Source: an uncultured Rubritalea sp.
Lineage (GTDB): Bacteria > Verrucomicrobiota > Verrucomicrobiia > Verrucomicrobiales > Akkermansiaceae
Direction of reading: 5' to 3'
Assembly: GCA_937132085.1 (NCBI GenBank)
Contig: CAKZNV010000164.1
Coordinates: 1 to 64,000, forward strand
Length of the DNA stretch: 64,000 bases
Shown: positions 45,606 through 55,732 of the stretch, in pieces
Layout: each line of letters begins with the position of its first letter
Position numbering within the stretch: the stretch's first letter is position 1
Notes under the pieces: generated by a model
What the model saw: the letters and a program-made list of their open reading frames with translations, nothing else
Databases searched by the model: none
What the model was told of the DNA's origin: nothing
Program-made: the position numbers and the translations under genes

Positions 45606-45755
45606 ATGAAACTCTATAAATCAATCACACTCGCTCTCATAGGAGCATTTGCGGCACTTTCACTCAGCTCATGTAATGCGCCTATCGTGAACCGCACACT
45701 AGGTATACCAGGACAGATTGTTCAGAGCGTTGTCGGACCAATACTAGGCCGATAA
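45606..45755 (+). CDS. Tiny lipoprotein (49 residues)
   Basis: The ORF encodes MKLYKSITLALIGAFAALSL, then SSC at the lipobox (LSLSSC, Cys about residue 23), then NAPIVNRTLGIPGQIVQSVV and GPILGR. This is a complete lipoprotein signal with a 27-residue mature peptide, like the small entericidin-type or slime-layer lipoproteins in layout only. It follows the Gfo/Idh gene by 24 bases and is closed by a strong terminator, which supports that it is a real gene. Function unknown. Confidence 0.7.
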   Translation: MKLYKSITLALIGAFAALSLSSCNAPIVNRTLGIPGQIVQSVVGPILGR

Positions 45756-45776
45756 ACTACCTTACAGATCAATTTT

Positions 45777-45812
45777 AATGCCTAACAAGATTAGTTCTTG
45801 TTAGGCATTTTC
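45777..45812 (+). terminator. Intrinsic terminator, 14-bp stem
   Basis: AATGCCTAACAAGA/TCTTGTTAGGCATT with a 5-base loop is followed by TTCTTT. It ends the carbohydrate gene run. Confidence 0.9.
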
Positions 45813-45864
45813 TTTGGTTGATTCTTGTGGCTAATGTGTCATTCTGTCGCAACGCCAACACTCA

Positions 45865-47067
45865 ATGAAGGACGGATTTCTCGATAAACTAATTACAAGG
45901 CTGGACCGCTTTTCACCAAGCGAGGTGCAGAATCTTGTGTCTCGACTAGTCAGAGAAAAAGGCTTCATGGAAAGTGTTTTCGAGTCACTTCGTGAGGGCG
46001 TTCTCATTTTAGCACCCGAGGGAGCGATTACCTTTGTAAACCAAGCCTGCCACAAGCTGCTAGGACTCGATACAAGCAAAAGTATTGGCCAAAAAGTGAC
46101 CAGTGTTATCCGTGGGCTAGACTGGGAGAGTCTAGCTCATCCTGACCGAGTCGTCACTCGTGACATGGAGGTCTTTTACCCAGAGAACCGATTTCTCAAT
46201 TTCTACCTAGCCCCGATCAATGGACAAGTGGGAGACCAAGAAGAGCATCTAGGTTATGTGATGTTGATCCATGATGTCACAGACTCTAAACGTGAGCGTG
46301 AAGAAACAATCGAGAGTGAGCAGCTAAATGCTCTGACATTTCTAGCCGCAGGTGTTGCTCATGAGATTGGCAACCCACTCAACTCGCTCGATATTCACCT
46401 TCAGCTAATGAAGCGCAAGATCAGCAAACTAGACGAACTAGAGGACGACAATAAGGAAAATCTAGAAGGCCTCTTAGCTACAGCTCAGCAGGAAATCCGT
46501 AGACTAGACAACATTCTCAAGCAATTCCTCCATGCGATACGTCCTCAGCCGATGCATCGAGAAAAGGCTCAACTCCATCTCATCTTAAAGACAACCCTAG
46601 AAACTCTAGCAGCAGAGCTAGCGGAACGCAACATTCAGGTTTCCCTGAATCTTGCCGATAATCTACCCCTGCTAGATTTAGATAAAGATCAGGTTCAGCA
46701 AGCTCTCTACAACATTCTAAGAAATGCTGCTCAGGCAGTGCCAGCTGATGGTGGAGAACTCCAAATTAGCACTCGATACACTGATCACGAAATTATTACT
46801 AGTATCAGTGATAATGGCTCAGGCATTTCACCCGAGCAGATGGGAGCTCTATTTGAACCTTATCAAACGACTAAAGAGTCCGGCACCGGCTTAGGCTTGC
46901 TCATTGTCAGAAGAATCGTCCGTGAACATGGTGGAGAGATAGAGATCGATAGTGAGGAAGGCAAAGGAACAACTGTGAAACTGTATTTCCCAAGATTTGA
47001 GAAGCATGTGAGACTACTGGAAGAAAACAGTCAGGACAAACCACCAATCGATATAGAATTAAGCTGA
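45865..47067 (+). CDS. NtrB-like PAS sensor histidine kinase
   Basis: The 400-residue protein lacks membrane spans. A PAS domain lies at about 30-140 (GVLILAPEGAITFVNQACHK). The dimerisation/phosphoacceptor helix has HEIGNPLN with His about 166. The ATPase domain has N-box LYNILRNAAQAV, SISDNGSGIS (G1) and GTGLGLLIVRRIVREHGG (G2). A cytoplasmic sensor of this type resembles NtrB. Its stop codon overlaps the start of the sigma-54 regulator by one base, so they form a pair. The signal sensed is unknown. Confidence 0.9.
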   Translation: MKDGFLDKLITRLDRFSPSEVQNLVSRLVREKGFMESVFESLREGVLILAPEGAITFVNQACHKLLGLDTSKSIGQKVTSVIRGLDWESLAHPDRVVTRDMEVFYPENRFLNFYLAPINGQVGDQEEHLGYVMLIHDVTDSKREREETIESEQLNALTFLAAGVAHEIGNPLNSLDIHLQLMKRKISKLDELEDDNKENLEGLLATAQQEIRRLDNILKQFLHAIRPQPMHREKAQLHLILKTTLETLAAELAERNIQVSLNLADNLPLLDLDKDQVQQALYNILRNAAQAVPADGGELQISTRYTDHEIITSISDNGSGISPEQMGALFEPYQTTKESGTGLGLLIVRRIVREHGGEIEIDSEEGKGTTVKLYFPRFEKHVRLLEENSQDKPPIDIELS

Positions 47068-48479
47068 TGACAGATGCAACGGTATTAATAGTGGATGATG
47101 AAAAGCCCACACGTGACGGACTCAGACTCGCTCTCGAAGATGAGTTCGATTGCTATGTGGCCTCAAACATCGCTGAAGCACTGAACATCCTGAGATCTGA
47201 AAAAGTGGATGTCATGCTGACTGATTTACGCATGGGTGCAGATAATGGAATGGATTTGCTAGAGAAGGCTCTCGCATTACCAAGTCCACCTATCGCCATC
47301 ATGATGACAGCTTATGGAAGCGTCGATACAGCAGTCGAGGCGATGCATCGTGGAGCCTGGCACTTTGTCACCAAGCCATTAAATCTCGATGAAGTGGAGC
47401 TGATGATCAAGCGTGCTCTGAAAAGCAAGATCACGGAGAAGAAAAACATCGTTTTAGAAAAGGAAAATCAAGAGCTCAGACAACAACGAGGCAAACCGAA
47501 TCATGGTCTAGATCGACTGATCGGTAGCTCCCCTGCTATGGCGCAAATTCACAGCATGATCACACAAATCGCCCCTACCAAGGCGACTGTGCTGATAGAA
47601 GGAGAAAGTGGAACAGGTAAAGAGCTGGTGGCAGGAGCTATTCACTCTCTGAGTGGACGTCCTCATAACAAACTCGTCACCATTAACTGCGCAGCCCTAT
47701 CACCACAGCTACTTGAAAGTGAGTTATTTGGACACGAAAAAGGCGCATTCACTGGAGCTACCCAGAGGCGGATCGGACGATTTGAACAAGCTGACGGAGG
47801 AACTCTATTTTTAGATGAAATCGGAGAAATCGATCAAGCGACCCAAGTCAAACTGCTTCGAGCATTGAGTGAAAAGACCATTGAGCGAGTAGGTTCTAAC
47901 ACAGTAGTAAAAATCGATGTCCGAGTAGTCACTGCTACTAATAAAAACCTCCGCAAGATGGTCGCCAAAGGTGGATTCCGAGAAGACCTCTTCTTCAGAC
48001 TCAATGTGGTTCAAATAAACATGCCTCCACTGCGAGACCGAAAAGAAGATATCATCCTCTTAGCCAATGCATTCCTAAAAGAATTTGCTACTGAAAATAA
48101 TAGGGAAACAAAGCCACTAACGGATGACGCAGCTGCACTCATCCAAAACTACGACTGGCCAGGCAATGTCAGAGAGCTACGAACCGCTATAGAACATGGT
48201 GTTGTAATGAGTAACAAATCTGTCATCGACTCCATTCATTTACCTCAATTCCTCAAAGAGCTTGCAGATATTAGTCCAAATACTGAAATAGTTTCTAGTG
48301 AAGCGAAAAACACGCTTGCCCAAACGCCTAATTTAAACTTGAGTGCGCTTGAGCAAGACACAATACTCAAAGCACTTCAGCATACTAAAAATAATAAAAC
48401 AGTAGCTGCTGAGCTTCTGGGTATAAGCAGAAGAACCCTGCAAAGAAAAATCAAAGAAATAGACCAAGAAAAAATGTAA
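47067..48479 (+). CDS. Sigma-54-dependent NtrC-family response regulator
   Basis: The 470-residue protein has a receiver domain with Asp about 53 (LTDLRMG) and Lys in VTKPLNL. The AAA+ sigma-54 activation domain has Walker A GESGTGKE (179-186), GAFTGA (226-231), the loop that contacts sigma-54, and Walker [15 protein letters not shown]-terminal Fis-type HTH reads [20 protein letters not shown]. It activates sigma-54 promoters after phosphorylation by the kinase encoded directly upstream. Its target genes are not evident; a good -24/-12 promoter was not found in the window. Confidence 0.94.
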   Translation: MTDATVLIVDDEKPTRDGLRLALEDEFDCYVASNIAEALNILRSEKVDVMLTDLRMGADNGMDLLEKALALPSPPIAIMMTAYGSVDTAVEAMHRGAWHFVTKPLNLDEVELMIKRALKSKITEKKNIVLEKENQELRQQRGKPNHGLDRLIGSSPAMAQIHSMITQIAPTKATVLIEGESGTGKELVAGAIHSLSGRPHNKLVTINCAALSPQLLESELFGHEKGAFTGATQRRIGRFEQADGGTLFLDEIGEIDQATQVKLLRALSEKTIERVGSNTVVKIDVRVVTATNKNLRKMVAKGGFREDLFFRLNVVQINMPPLRDRKEDIILLANAFLKEFATENNRETKPLTDDAAALIQNYDWPGNVRELRTAIEHGVVMSNKSVIDSIHLPQFLKELADISPNTEIVSSEAKNTLAQTPNLNLSALEQDTILKALQHTKNNKTVAAELLGISRRTLQRKIKEIDQEKM

Positions 48480-48523
48480 TTGGCTCCACCATTTACAAAC
48501 CCAAAAAATCTCTTAATACAACC

Positions 48524-50203
48524 ATGGCCAGCAACTCTATCTCAATCGAACCGAAGTCTTTTATAAGAAGAATCTTGTTCTTCACCATTCTCATCGGCAT
48601 CGCTATCGTCTATATCGGATTCACATTTAGGGGCTTAACATCTCCTTTCGGCATGGACCAAGCGCAGATCGGCAGAGAAGTCGCTCGTGGCCATAACCTT
48701 ACTACTAAAAGCATCCGACCGCTAGCAATTCACCAGCTACAGGATAGAGAAGTAGCATTTAGTTTGAACAGCTTCCATGACACGACTCATGCGCCTCTCA
48801 ATATTTTATTCTATGCCGGTGCTATTAAAATCTTCGGTGGCGATGTAGAGGCTAACAACAAGATGTCGGCTAACCAGAATGTCTTCTACCTTGACCGAGT
48901 CATAGCGGGAACATGCGCCCTATTTTTCATCATCGCTATTGGTATTAACTACTTATTGGTCACTCGAATCTTCGATGCCAAAATCGGTGCAATCGTAGCA
49001 ATACTCATGATGCTTAGTCAGAGTATGTGGAATTACACACTCTCTGGCCTACCTCAAATGCTCATGCTCTGTATATTCTCAGGAGCGTGTTATCTGATTT
49101 GGAAAGCGATAGAGAACCAGAATGCAGAGCGCTCAGCTGTGGCTCCAGTAATCTTGGCAGGCTTTCTGTTCGGCCTATTAGCCTTAGCTCACTGGCTCAC
49201 ACTCTGGATCTTTGTAGGTTTCTTAGTGTTTGCAATCATTCATTTCCGCCCACGTGGAATCATCGCCATTTTCCTAGTTGTAACAGTGCTATTCTTCATC
49301 GCTGGACCTCTGATCTTCAACGCGAACAATAGTGATGGAGCTCTAGGAACTGCGTTCTACTTCGTCCAAGGAAAGACAGGTATTGACCAGGACAACATGT
49401 TCCGCACCCTTGAAGAGCCAGTATTCAATATGAACGGAATCATCCTCAACATTGTTCAAACTACATTCCTTCAGACAAATGAGATTCACAGACACCTAGG
49501 AGGCTTCGTGCTTGCAACTGCGTTCTTCCTTTCACTAATGCACCCATTCAAGCGCAGCACTATCTGTAGCTATCGTTGGTGTATTTTCTCAATGTGGGGC
49601 TTTGCCGCTTTTGGAATGTCTGTCTACGGCATTAGCAATAGCCCAATTGACCCGAATCAGATGCATATTCTGTTCATGCCTCTAATGTCAGCTTTCGCAT
49701 TAGCTCTCATCAGTATCCTATGGGCTCGTATCCCACTTAGCCAATATGAAGGAGTCGCTAAGAACCTCCCATTCATCATCATTATCATTATCACTGCTAG
49801 CCCTATCACCATCAATTTCATTAACGAGGTCAGAAATTCTCAATATAGAAATACAGTCCCAGGCTACAATGCTAATAACAATAACCGACTTCTAACTGAC
49901 GAGGTCAAACCCAATGACATCGTATTCTCAGATCAGCCATGGGCTGTAGCATGGTATGCTGATAGAGTTGCGATCTGGACTCCTAAAGATTCTGAAAGCA
50001 TGACCAAGATTATGGACATCGCTAAACAGACAAACGGCAATATCATTGGTCTTCACAGAACCCCATTCCTCGGTCAAATCTCAGGAAATGCTGATGTCAT
50101 TGTGGATAAAAACTTCCCTAATTTCATTCCACTCATGACTCCTAACTCTAAAAGAGCATCGGGCTTCGTTCTATTTTCTAAAAATAAACCTAGTGCTAAC
50201 TAA
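48524..50203 (+). CDS. GT-C-type polytopic membrane glycosyltransferase-like protein
   Basis: The 559-residue protein has about ten hydrophobic spans, beginning RILFFTILIGIAIVYIGF, and a large soluble C-terminal part. The first extracytoplasmic loop has SPFGMDQAQIGREVARG, matching the position of the catalytic acidic residue in ArnT/PMT-type (GT39) enzymes. These move a sugar from a polyprenyl-phosphate donor to lipid or protein in the periplasm. The donor and acceptor are unknown. It lies 5 bases upstream of xseB, so they may share a transcript, although no functional link is obvious. Confidence 0.7.
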   Translation: MASNSISIEPKSFIRRILFFTILIGIAIVYIGFTFRGLTSPFGMDQAQIGREVARGHNLTTKSIRPLAIHQLQDREVAFSLNSFHDTTHAPLNILFYAGAIKIFGGDVEANNKMSANQNVFYLDRVIAGTCALFFIIAIGINYLLVTRIFDAKIGAIVAILMMLSQSMWNYTLSGLPQMLMLCIFSGACYLIWKAIENQNAERSAVAPVILAGFLFGLLALAHWLTLWIFVGFLVFAIIHFRPRGIIAIFLVVTVLFFIAGPLIFNANNSDGALGTAFYFVQGKTGIDQDNMFRTLEEPVFNMNGIILNIVQTTFLQTNEIHRHLGGFVLATAFFLSLMHPFKRSTICSYRWCIFSMWGFAAFGMSVYGISNSPIDPNQMHILFMPLMSAFALALISILWARIPLSQYEGVAKNLPFIIIIIITASPITINFINEVRNSQYRNTVPGYNANNNNRLLTDEVKPNDIVFSDQPWAVAWYADRVAIWTPKDSESMTKIMDIAKQTNGNIIGLHRTPFLGQISGNADVIVDKNFPNFIPLMTPNSKRASGFVLFSKNKPSAN

Positions 50204-50208
50204 AAGCG

Positions 50209-50511
50209 ATGCCTAGTAAAACTAAGAAAGCTACAACCAGTTTCGAAGAATCTATTCAGGAACTAGAAGAAATAGTCACTTCAATGGAAGAAGAACAACT
50301 TCCCCTTGAAGAACTGATTTCTCACTACGAACGCGGAGCACAATTACATAAACAGTGTGAAGTCTTCCTAAATTCTGCTAAACAGAGACTAGAGACTATC
50401 GCTCACCAAAATACTGAAGACGAATTAAAGTCTGACCCGACTCCTTCAAAATCCAAGGACGCCACAAGCACACCAAATAAAAATCTCGATGATGAAATCC
50501 GACTCTTCTGA
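50209..50511 (+). CDS. xseB: Exodeoxyribonuclease VII small subunit
   Basis: The 100-residue protein has the XseB helical hairpin: SFEESIQELEEIVTSMEEEQ, then LPLEELISHYERGAQLHKQC and LNSAKQRLETI. With XseA it degrades single-stranded DNA; xseA is not in the window. A polar tail of about 35 residues (rich in Ser, Thr, Lys and Asp) is longer than usual. Its end overlaps the start of dxs by 23 bases, indicating coupled translation. The xseB-dxs adjacency is common in bacteria. Confidence 0.9.
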   Translation: MPSKTKKATTSFEESIQELEEIVTSMEEEQLPLEELISHYERGAQLHKQCEVFLNSAKQRLETIAHQNTEDELKSDPTPSKSKDATSTPNKNLDDEIRLF

Positions 50512-52372
50512 ACTGCCTCGTCTACTTAAGACGATCAAATCACCTGCTGACCTTAAAAAGCTAAATCGCTCTGACCTTCCACTTCTTGCGGAAGAAATCA
50601 GAGAAGTGCTCATTTCTCGACTCTCCGTCACAGGTGGTCACTTGGGGCCAAACCTTGGTGTTGTTGAGCTTTCTATCGCGATGCACTACGTGTTCGATAG
50701 CCCTGCTGACAAATTCACCTTCGACGTGTCTCACCAAGGCTACGTCCACAAAATGCTCACAGGTAGAGCTGAAGAAATCCACACGATCAGAACCTATGAA
50801 GGACTGAATGGATTCCTCCTACGCACTGAGTCCGAGCACGACAGCTATGGTGCTGGCCATGCAGGAACTGCTCTTTCATCAGCTCTAGGAATGGCATCTG
50901 CTAGGGATTTAGTCGGAGGAGACAATCACGTAATCGCCTTTGCTGGTGATGCCGCATTCACCTGTGGACCTACACTTGAAGCTCTAAATAACATTTCAGA
51001 AACTACCAAAAAATTCATCATTGTTCTTAATGATAACGAATGGTCGATCGACAAGAATGTAGGAGCTATCCCAAGATACTTCAACAACCTTCAAACTAGC
51101 ACTACTTATTCAGCGGTGCGTAAGAAAACTGCTGATCTCGTAGAGAAAATTGCCGGATCTGGTATCCGTAAGCTAGCTCACAAAGTCGAGCTAGGTGCTA
51201 AGAATCTCTTTTCGGAGAACATCCTGTTTGAAAACTTCGGCATTCGTTACTATGGACCAGTTAAGGGACATGATGTGAATTCACTGATTGACACATTCGA
51301 ATATCTCAAGGAACAAGACGAGCCTGTCATCCTCCATGCTATCACTGAAAAGGGTAAAGGCTACGTTCCAGCTCTCGACAACCCAGGCAAGTTCCACGGT
51401 CTAGGGCCTTACAAGAAAGAAGACGGATCTACCGCTTCAGCTAGCCTTCCTACTTTCTCAGAAATCTTCGGTAGAACCCTTACCGACATTGCTAAAAAGG
51501 ATAAGAAAGTCACTGCCATCACTGCGGCAATGCCTGGCGGCACTAAATTAGACATTTTCAAAGAAGAACTCAACGAGCGCTACTTCGACGTAGGAATTGC
51601 AGAAGAGCATGCTGCGCTATTTGCCTGTGGTCATGCTTGTGAAGGCCTCAAGCCATTCCTCACGATTTACTCTACCTTCATGCAGAGAGCTTACGACATG
51701 ATCATTCATGACATCGCTCTGCAGAATCTCCCGGTTCGTTTGTGTATGGATCGTGCTGGTCTCAGCGGCGATGATGGCCCTACGCACCACGGATTATTCG
51801 ATATCGGATACCTTCGTCACATTCCAGACCTCATTCACATGCAGCCAAAGGATGAAGACGAATTTGTAGACATGATTCACACAATGGCAGCCTATGATGA
51901 CGGCCCTACCTGTATCCGCTACCCACGTGGAGCTGGTGTCGGAGCTAAACCTAAGGCTACTCCAGAAATTCTTACTATCGGTGAAGCTGAGCTTCTCCAA
52001 GAAGGAACTGATGTCTGCCTAATCGGACTCGGTCATTTCTTCGAGATCGCGGTAGAGACCAAAGACGCTCTAGAAGCTCAAGGCTATTCTGTAACACTCA
52101 TCAACCCACGCTGGATCAAGCCGCTTGATGCGAATATGATCAAGAAATACGCGGCGCAATCTAAAGTTGTCTGCACCTTCGAAGATCATGTCATCCTGCA
52201 CGGATTTGGAGCTAGCGTTATAGAGCTACTTCACACCTCTGCTATCTACAAGCCAGTCGAGAGAATTGCTTGGCCAGATGAGTTCGTAGAACACGGAAAA
52301 GTGCCTACACTCAGAGAAAAGCACGGCATCTCTACAGAAAATGCAGTCAAGCTGATTAGCAAGCACCTCTAA
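50489..52372 (+). CDS. dxs: 1-deoxy-D-xylulose-5-phosphate synthase (divergent type)
   Basis: The 627-residue TPP enzyme condenses pyruvate with glyceraldehyde 3-phosphate, the first step of the MEP isoprenoid pathway. Family parts are GGHLGPNLGVVELSIAMHYV, DVSHQGYVHKMLTGR, FEHIA-like FDVGIAEEHAALFACGHA, and DRAGLSGDDGPTHHGLFDI. The TPP motif reads AGDAAFTCG with a later LNN, where the common form has GDGA, and DVSHQ replaces the usual DVGHQ. It overlaps xseB and is followed after 9 bases by ruvB. Identity is firm at family level; the motif differences set it apart from E. coli-type Dxs. Confidence 0.88.
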   Translation: MMKSDSSELPRLLKTIKSPADLKKLNRSDLPLLAEEIREVLISRLSVTGGHLGPNLGVVELSIAMHYVFDSPADKFTFDVSHQGYVHKMLTGRAEEIHTIRTYEGLNGFLLRTESEHDSYGAGHAGTALSSALGMASARDLVGGDNHVIAFAGDAAFTCGPTLEALNNISETTKKFIIVLNDNEWSIDKNVGAIPRYFNNLQTSTTYSAVRKKTADLVEKIAGSGIRKLAHKVELGAKNLFSENILFENFGIRYYGPVKGHDVNSLIDTFEYLKEQDEPVILHAITEKGKGYVPALDNPGKFHGLGPYKKEDGSTASASLPTFSEIFGRTLTDIAKKDKKVTAITAAMPGGTKLDIFKEELNERYFDVGIAEEHAALFACGHACEGLKPFLTIYSTFMQRAYDMIIHDIALQNLPVRLCMDRAGLSGDDGPTHHGLFDIGYLRHIPDLIHMQPKDEDEFVDMIHTMAAYDDGPTCIRYPRGAGVGAKPKATPEILTIGEAELLQEGTDVCLIGLGHFFEIAVETKDALEAQGYSVTLINPRWIKPLDANMIKKYAAQSKVVCTFEDHVILHGFGASVIELLHTSAIYKPVERIAWPDEFVEHGKVPTLREKHGISTENAVKLISKHL

Positions 52373-52381
52373 TATCATTCT

Positions 52382-53401
52382 ATGGACGAACCGCTCTACG
52401 ACAAAACATCACAGCAGGCTCAAGATAACAATTACGAGCACTCGCTTCGTCCACCTGCATTCAGTGAATTCCACGGTCAGGATAAGATAAAAGAACGCCT
52501 CATCCTCATGGTAGAGGCGGCTCAGCAGAGAGACGATGTCCTAGAGCACATCCTCCTCTCTGGCCCTCCGGGACTCGGTAAAACTACTCTAGCCAATATC
52601 GTCGCTGGAGCAACTGGAACTCAACTTCACACCACATCCGGACCTCAGATTGAAAAAGCGGGAGACCTAGCTGGCATCCTCACTAATGTCCAAAAAGGTG
52701 ATATCCTCTTCATCGATGAAATTCACAGACTTCATCCAGCCATCGAAGAATACCTCTACCCTGCAATGGAAGATTTTCGACTCGATATCATCATCGACTC
52801 AGGACCAGCAGCTAGATCCATTCAGCTAAATCTACCTAAGTTCACACTCGTAGGCGCCACGACGAGAGCGGGAATGCTCACCTCTCCCCTACGCTCAAGA
52901 TTCGGCTTAATAAACAGACTCGACTACTACTCACGTGATGAACTTGCTGTGATCCTAGAACGATCAGCCGGTCTGTTAGACATAGAAATCACTGTCGATG
53001 GAGCTCTCGAAGTAGCATCCAGATCACGTGGAACTCCACGTATCGCCAACAATCTACTGCGCTGGGTGCGTGACTACGCTCAAGTAAAAGCTGATGGAAA
53101 GATCAACGCAGAAATAGCCAATAGCGCACTAGCGATGATTGAAATTGATGCAGATGGTCTTGATGAGATGGACACCCGCATCCTTGAAGCTGTCATTTAC
53201 AAGTTCAACGGCGGCCCAGTAGGGCTATCATCAGTAGCTGTCGCTGTCGGTGAAGATGCCTCCACTTTAGAAGAGGTGCATGAGCCATTCCTCATTATGC
53301 AAGGATTCCTCAAGCGCACTCCAAGAGGTCGAGTAGCACTACCTTCTGCTTACACTAAAATTGGAGCCACACCTTCACAGAATCCCGACGAACTATTCTA
53401 G
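52382..53401 (+). CDS. ruvB: Holliday junction DNA helicase subunit RuvB
   Basis: The 339-residue AAA+ motor drives branch migration with RuvA. The protein starts with the family-typical [19 protein letters not shown] segment. Walker A is [11 protein letters not shown], Walker [12 protein letters not shown], and [20 protein letters not shown] contains sensor 1 and the arginine finger region. The C-terminal winged helix has [13 protein letters not shown]. Length and motifs match the family. ruvA and ruvC are not in the window. It follows dxs by 9 bases. Confidence 0.96.
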   Translation: MDEPLYDKTSQQAQDNNYEHSLRPPAFSEFHGQDKIKERLILMVEAAQQRDDVLEHILLSGPPGLGKTTLANIVAGATGTQLHTTSGPQIEKAGDLAGILTNVQKGDILFIDEIHRLHPAIEEYLYPAMEDFRLDIIIDSGPAARSIQLNLPKFTLVGATTRAGMLTSPLRSRFGLINRLDYYSRDELAVILERSAGLLDIEITVDGALEVASRSRGTPRIANNLLRWVRDYAQVKADGKINAEIANSALAMIEIDADGLDEMDTRILEAVIYKFNGGPVGLSSVAVAVGEDASTLEEVHEPFLIMQGFLKRTPRGRVALPSAYTKIGATPSQNPDELF

Positions 53402-53457
53402 TCTAGAAAATACATTGTCACTCTATCTATCTTGTCTATAGTTGTTAGATGTAGATT

Positions 53458-55020
53458 ATGAGTGTTCGATTTGTCATAGAGAAACAGATTTCAGCCAGAA
53501 AAAGTGCTGATGCTTTTGTCGCACTCGACACTCAGACAAATACAAAAGTAAGGATACTGCGTATTCACTCACCTCTAACAGGAGTTCAACTATGCACGAT
53601 AGAAGACGCAGTCCTCGTCACGAAACATCAGCTCAGTAACATCCAGAGTGACTATGTGCTCAATATAGTCGACACTGGTATTGATGAAAATGGAGCCTGG
53701 ATAGTCACCCCTCTTCTTGGTAGCCAACAACTCACTACAGCACTCGAATTACCTTTAGCTCCTGATGAACTCCATTCGTTAGCCACACAATTCCTACAAG
53801 GTATTCAACGCATCCATGAAAAGAACATGGTTCACGGAGCTCTCTCGATCAACTCACTAGAAGTCATCGTCAATGAAGACTCCCGTAATCACTACATCAT
53901 AACGGATCTAGGAATGCGCCAGCTTCTCATCCTAGCACAAAACGAACAAGCTCTAGAATCACTGCCCAGTGATCTCCCCACATTAGCTCCTGAACTATTT
54001 CAAGATCGCGAAGCCACACCACAGACAGACCTCTACATGGCTGGGCAGATCTTCTACTACCTCTTAGCTGGAGGCCACCCCATGGTAGGTCTCAGCACTA
54101 GCGAGGCACTCAACAAACATGTCACTCACGAGCTACCATTACTCAACACAATCAACCTAGAGATCTCTAACAGAATAGCAAAATGGGTAGACTCCCTCAT
54201 CCAAGCGGCTCCAGAAAAAAGACCACTTTCTGCACTAGCAGCCCTGCATGACTTAGAAGAAATTTCCAAAACCCCGATTCATCAACAAGCCAAGAAGAAA
54301 GTATCTACTTCTACATCATCTAACAAAAAAACATTCCCGCTCATAGTCTGCGCCCTTCTCTTACTTAGCTTAGGCTGTGTAGCTTATTATCTATTCTCAG
54401 GGAACGACTCAACGCCTTTAGAAAACCAGACAGTAAAAGGCATAACTATTAGCCCTCACCTCCAAGGCTCCGTAGAAGGTGGAACCCTACGATCGACCAC
54501 TAAGTTCTGCTCTATAGGAAGCAACAATTCGTCTAAGAAAGAAGCTTGGGGAACTAAGAAATCTAACAATGCGCTTGGCCCTGATCTAGGTTCTACCTGG
54601 AGAGCATTCCTCGTTTATAAAATATCAGACATAATCAGTAAGGACTCTGATGACGATATAACGAACATCAGTGATCTCACAGAAATAGAGCTAAAGCTCA
54701 CACTTAAAGCTGATCCGATAAAATACGGCAGAAAAACTAGAACTGAATTCGCTCCCCTCCTCCACTACGCAGGCAACTATTCCAAAACAACTTTCCAAGA
54801 ACGCAGGGACGCAACTAGATCAGTCACAATTCCACTACTCAAACCTAGTCCTGACTCAACCAATGGAAGCTACACCTTCATATTACCAAAAATGGATCTT
54901 TCTAAGCTATCACCAAACGATTATCTATTCTTTGTCCTCATCGCGAACCATCCTGCTCGCAAGGATGAGTCCATGACATTTCTCCCATCAGAGACTAAGT
55001 TAGAAATTATAAAACGATAA
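53458..55020 (+). CDS. Membrane pseudokinase with extracytoplasmic domain
   Basis: The 520-residue protein has a Ser/Thr-kinase-like fold at about 5-270. The catalytic loop reads HGALSINS (126-133) where active kinases have HRDLKxxN, so the catalytic Asp is replaced. The glycine-rich loop and the VAIK lysine are not recognisable. The DFG position is DLG (150-152), and the C-lobe motif QTDLYMAGQIFYYLLAGGHP is well kept. A span at about 293-314 leads to a ~200-residue outside domain (GSTWRAFLVYKIS). It lies 10 bases before a CreB-like regulator and 56 after ruvB. A sensing or scaffolding role with the two-component pair is inferred. Confidence 0.78.
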   Translation: MSVRFVIEKQISARKSADAFVALDTQTNTKVRILRIHSPLTGVQLCTIEDAVLVTKHQLSNIQSDYVLNIVDTGIDENGAWIVTPLLGSQQLTTALELPLAPDELHSLATQFLQGIQRIHEKNMVHGALSINSLEVIVNEDSRNHYIITDLGMRQLLILAQNEQALESLPSDLPTLAPELFQDREATPQTDLYMAGQIFYYLLAGGHPMVGLSTSEALNKHVTHELPLLNTINLEISNRIAKWVDSLIQAAPEKRPLSALAALHDLEEISKTPIHQQAKKKVSTSTSSNKKTFPLIVCALLLLSLGCVAYYLFSGNDSTPLENQTVKGITISPHLQGSVEGGTLRSTTKFCSIGSNNSSKKEAWGTKKSNNALGPDLGSTWRAFLVYKISDIISKDSDDDITNISDLTEIELKLTLKADPIKYGRKTRTEFAPLLHYAGNYSKTTFQERRDATRSVTIPLLKPSPDSTNGSYTFILPKMDLSKLSPNDYLFFVLIANHPARKDESMTFLPSETKLEIIKR

Positions 55021-55030
55021 ACCATTTCAC

Positions 55031-55723
55031 ATGCCTCACATCCTCATCGTAGAAGACGAAAACTCCATCGCAGAGACTATCATCTATGCGCTAGAAACTG
55101 AACATTTCCATACCACTCATGTTACCACTGGTGCAGAAGCTATCGCTAAGCATGATTCTCACCGTATCGATCTCATCGTCTTAGATATAGGCCTACCAGA
55201 CACCACAGGTTTCGAAGTCTGCCGTGAAATCCGTTCTTCTAACTCTACTCCTATTCTTTTCCTGACTGCTAGAGATTCAGAAATCGATCGTGTATTAGGA
55301 CTCGAATTCGGAGCTGATGACTACGTCACCAAGCCCTTCAGCCCACGTGAACTAGTAGCTCGCATCAAAGCTATTTTGCGCAGGACATCACCACCAAAAT
55401 CTGAAGCTCAATCTAACAATTCTACCAAAGCCCTCAGCGTGGACAAAAATGCAATGAAAGTTACCTGCTACGGCAATCCCCTAGACCTGACTGCTCACGA
55501 ATACAAACTGCTCTCCACATTCATCTCCCAACCTGGACGCACCTTCACACGTGAGCAGTTGTTAGAACACGCTTGGGATGATCCAGGATCAGCTATGGAT
55601 CGCACCGTGGATGCTCACATCAAATCTCTCCGAGCTAAGCTCAACGCTAGCTCACCACACTGCTCAGAAGTCATCCAAACTCGCAGAGGACTAGGCTACT
55701 GTTATCAACCTCCCATCTGCTAA
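55031..55723 (+). CDS. creB: OmpR/CreB-like response regulator
   Basis: The 230-residue protein has a receiver domain (1-115) with Asp about 52 in LIVLDIGLPD and the KPFSPRELVARI switch segment. A C-terminal winged helix of the OmpR type follows (LDLTAHEYKLLSTFISQPGR, then DAHIKSLRAKL). Together with the next gene, which has CreC features, it resembles the CreBC system that in Enterobacteria responds to carbon metabolism and beta-lactam stress. The pairing is supported by 9-base spacing. The gene creD was not found next to it. The targets are unknown. Confidence 0.85.
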   Translation: MPHILIVEDENSIAETIIYALETEHFHTTHVTTGAEAIAKHDSHRIDLIVLDIGLPDTTGFEVCREIRSSNSTPILFLTARDSEIDRVLGLEFGADDYVTKPFSPRELVARIKAILRRTSPPKSEAQSNNSTKALSVDKNAMKVTCYGNPLDLTAHEYKLLSTFISQPGRTFTREQLLEHAWDDPGSAMDRTVDAHIKSLRAKLNASSPHCSEVIQTRRGLGYCYQPPIC

Positions 55724-55732
55724 AAAAGTCTC

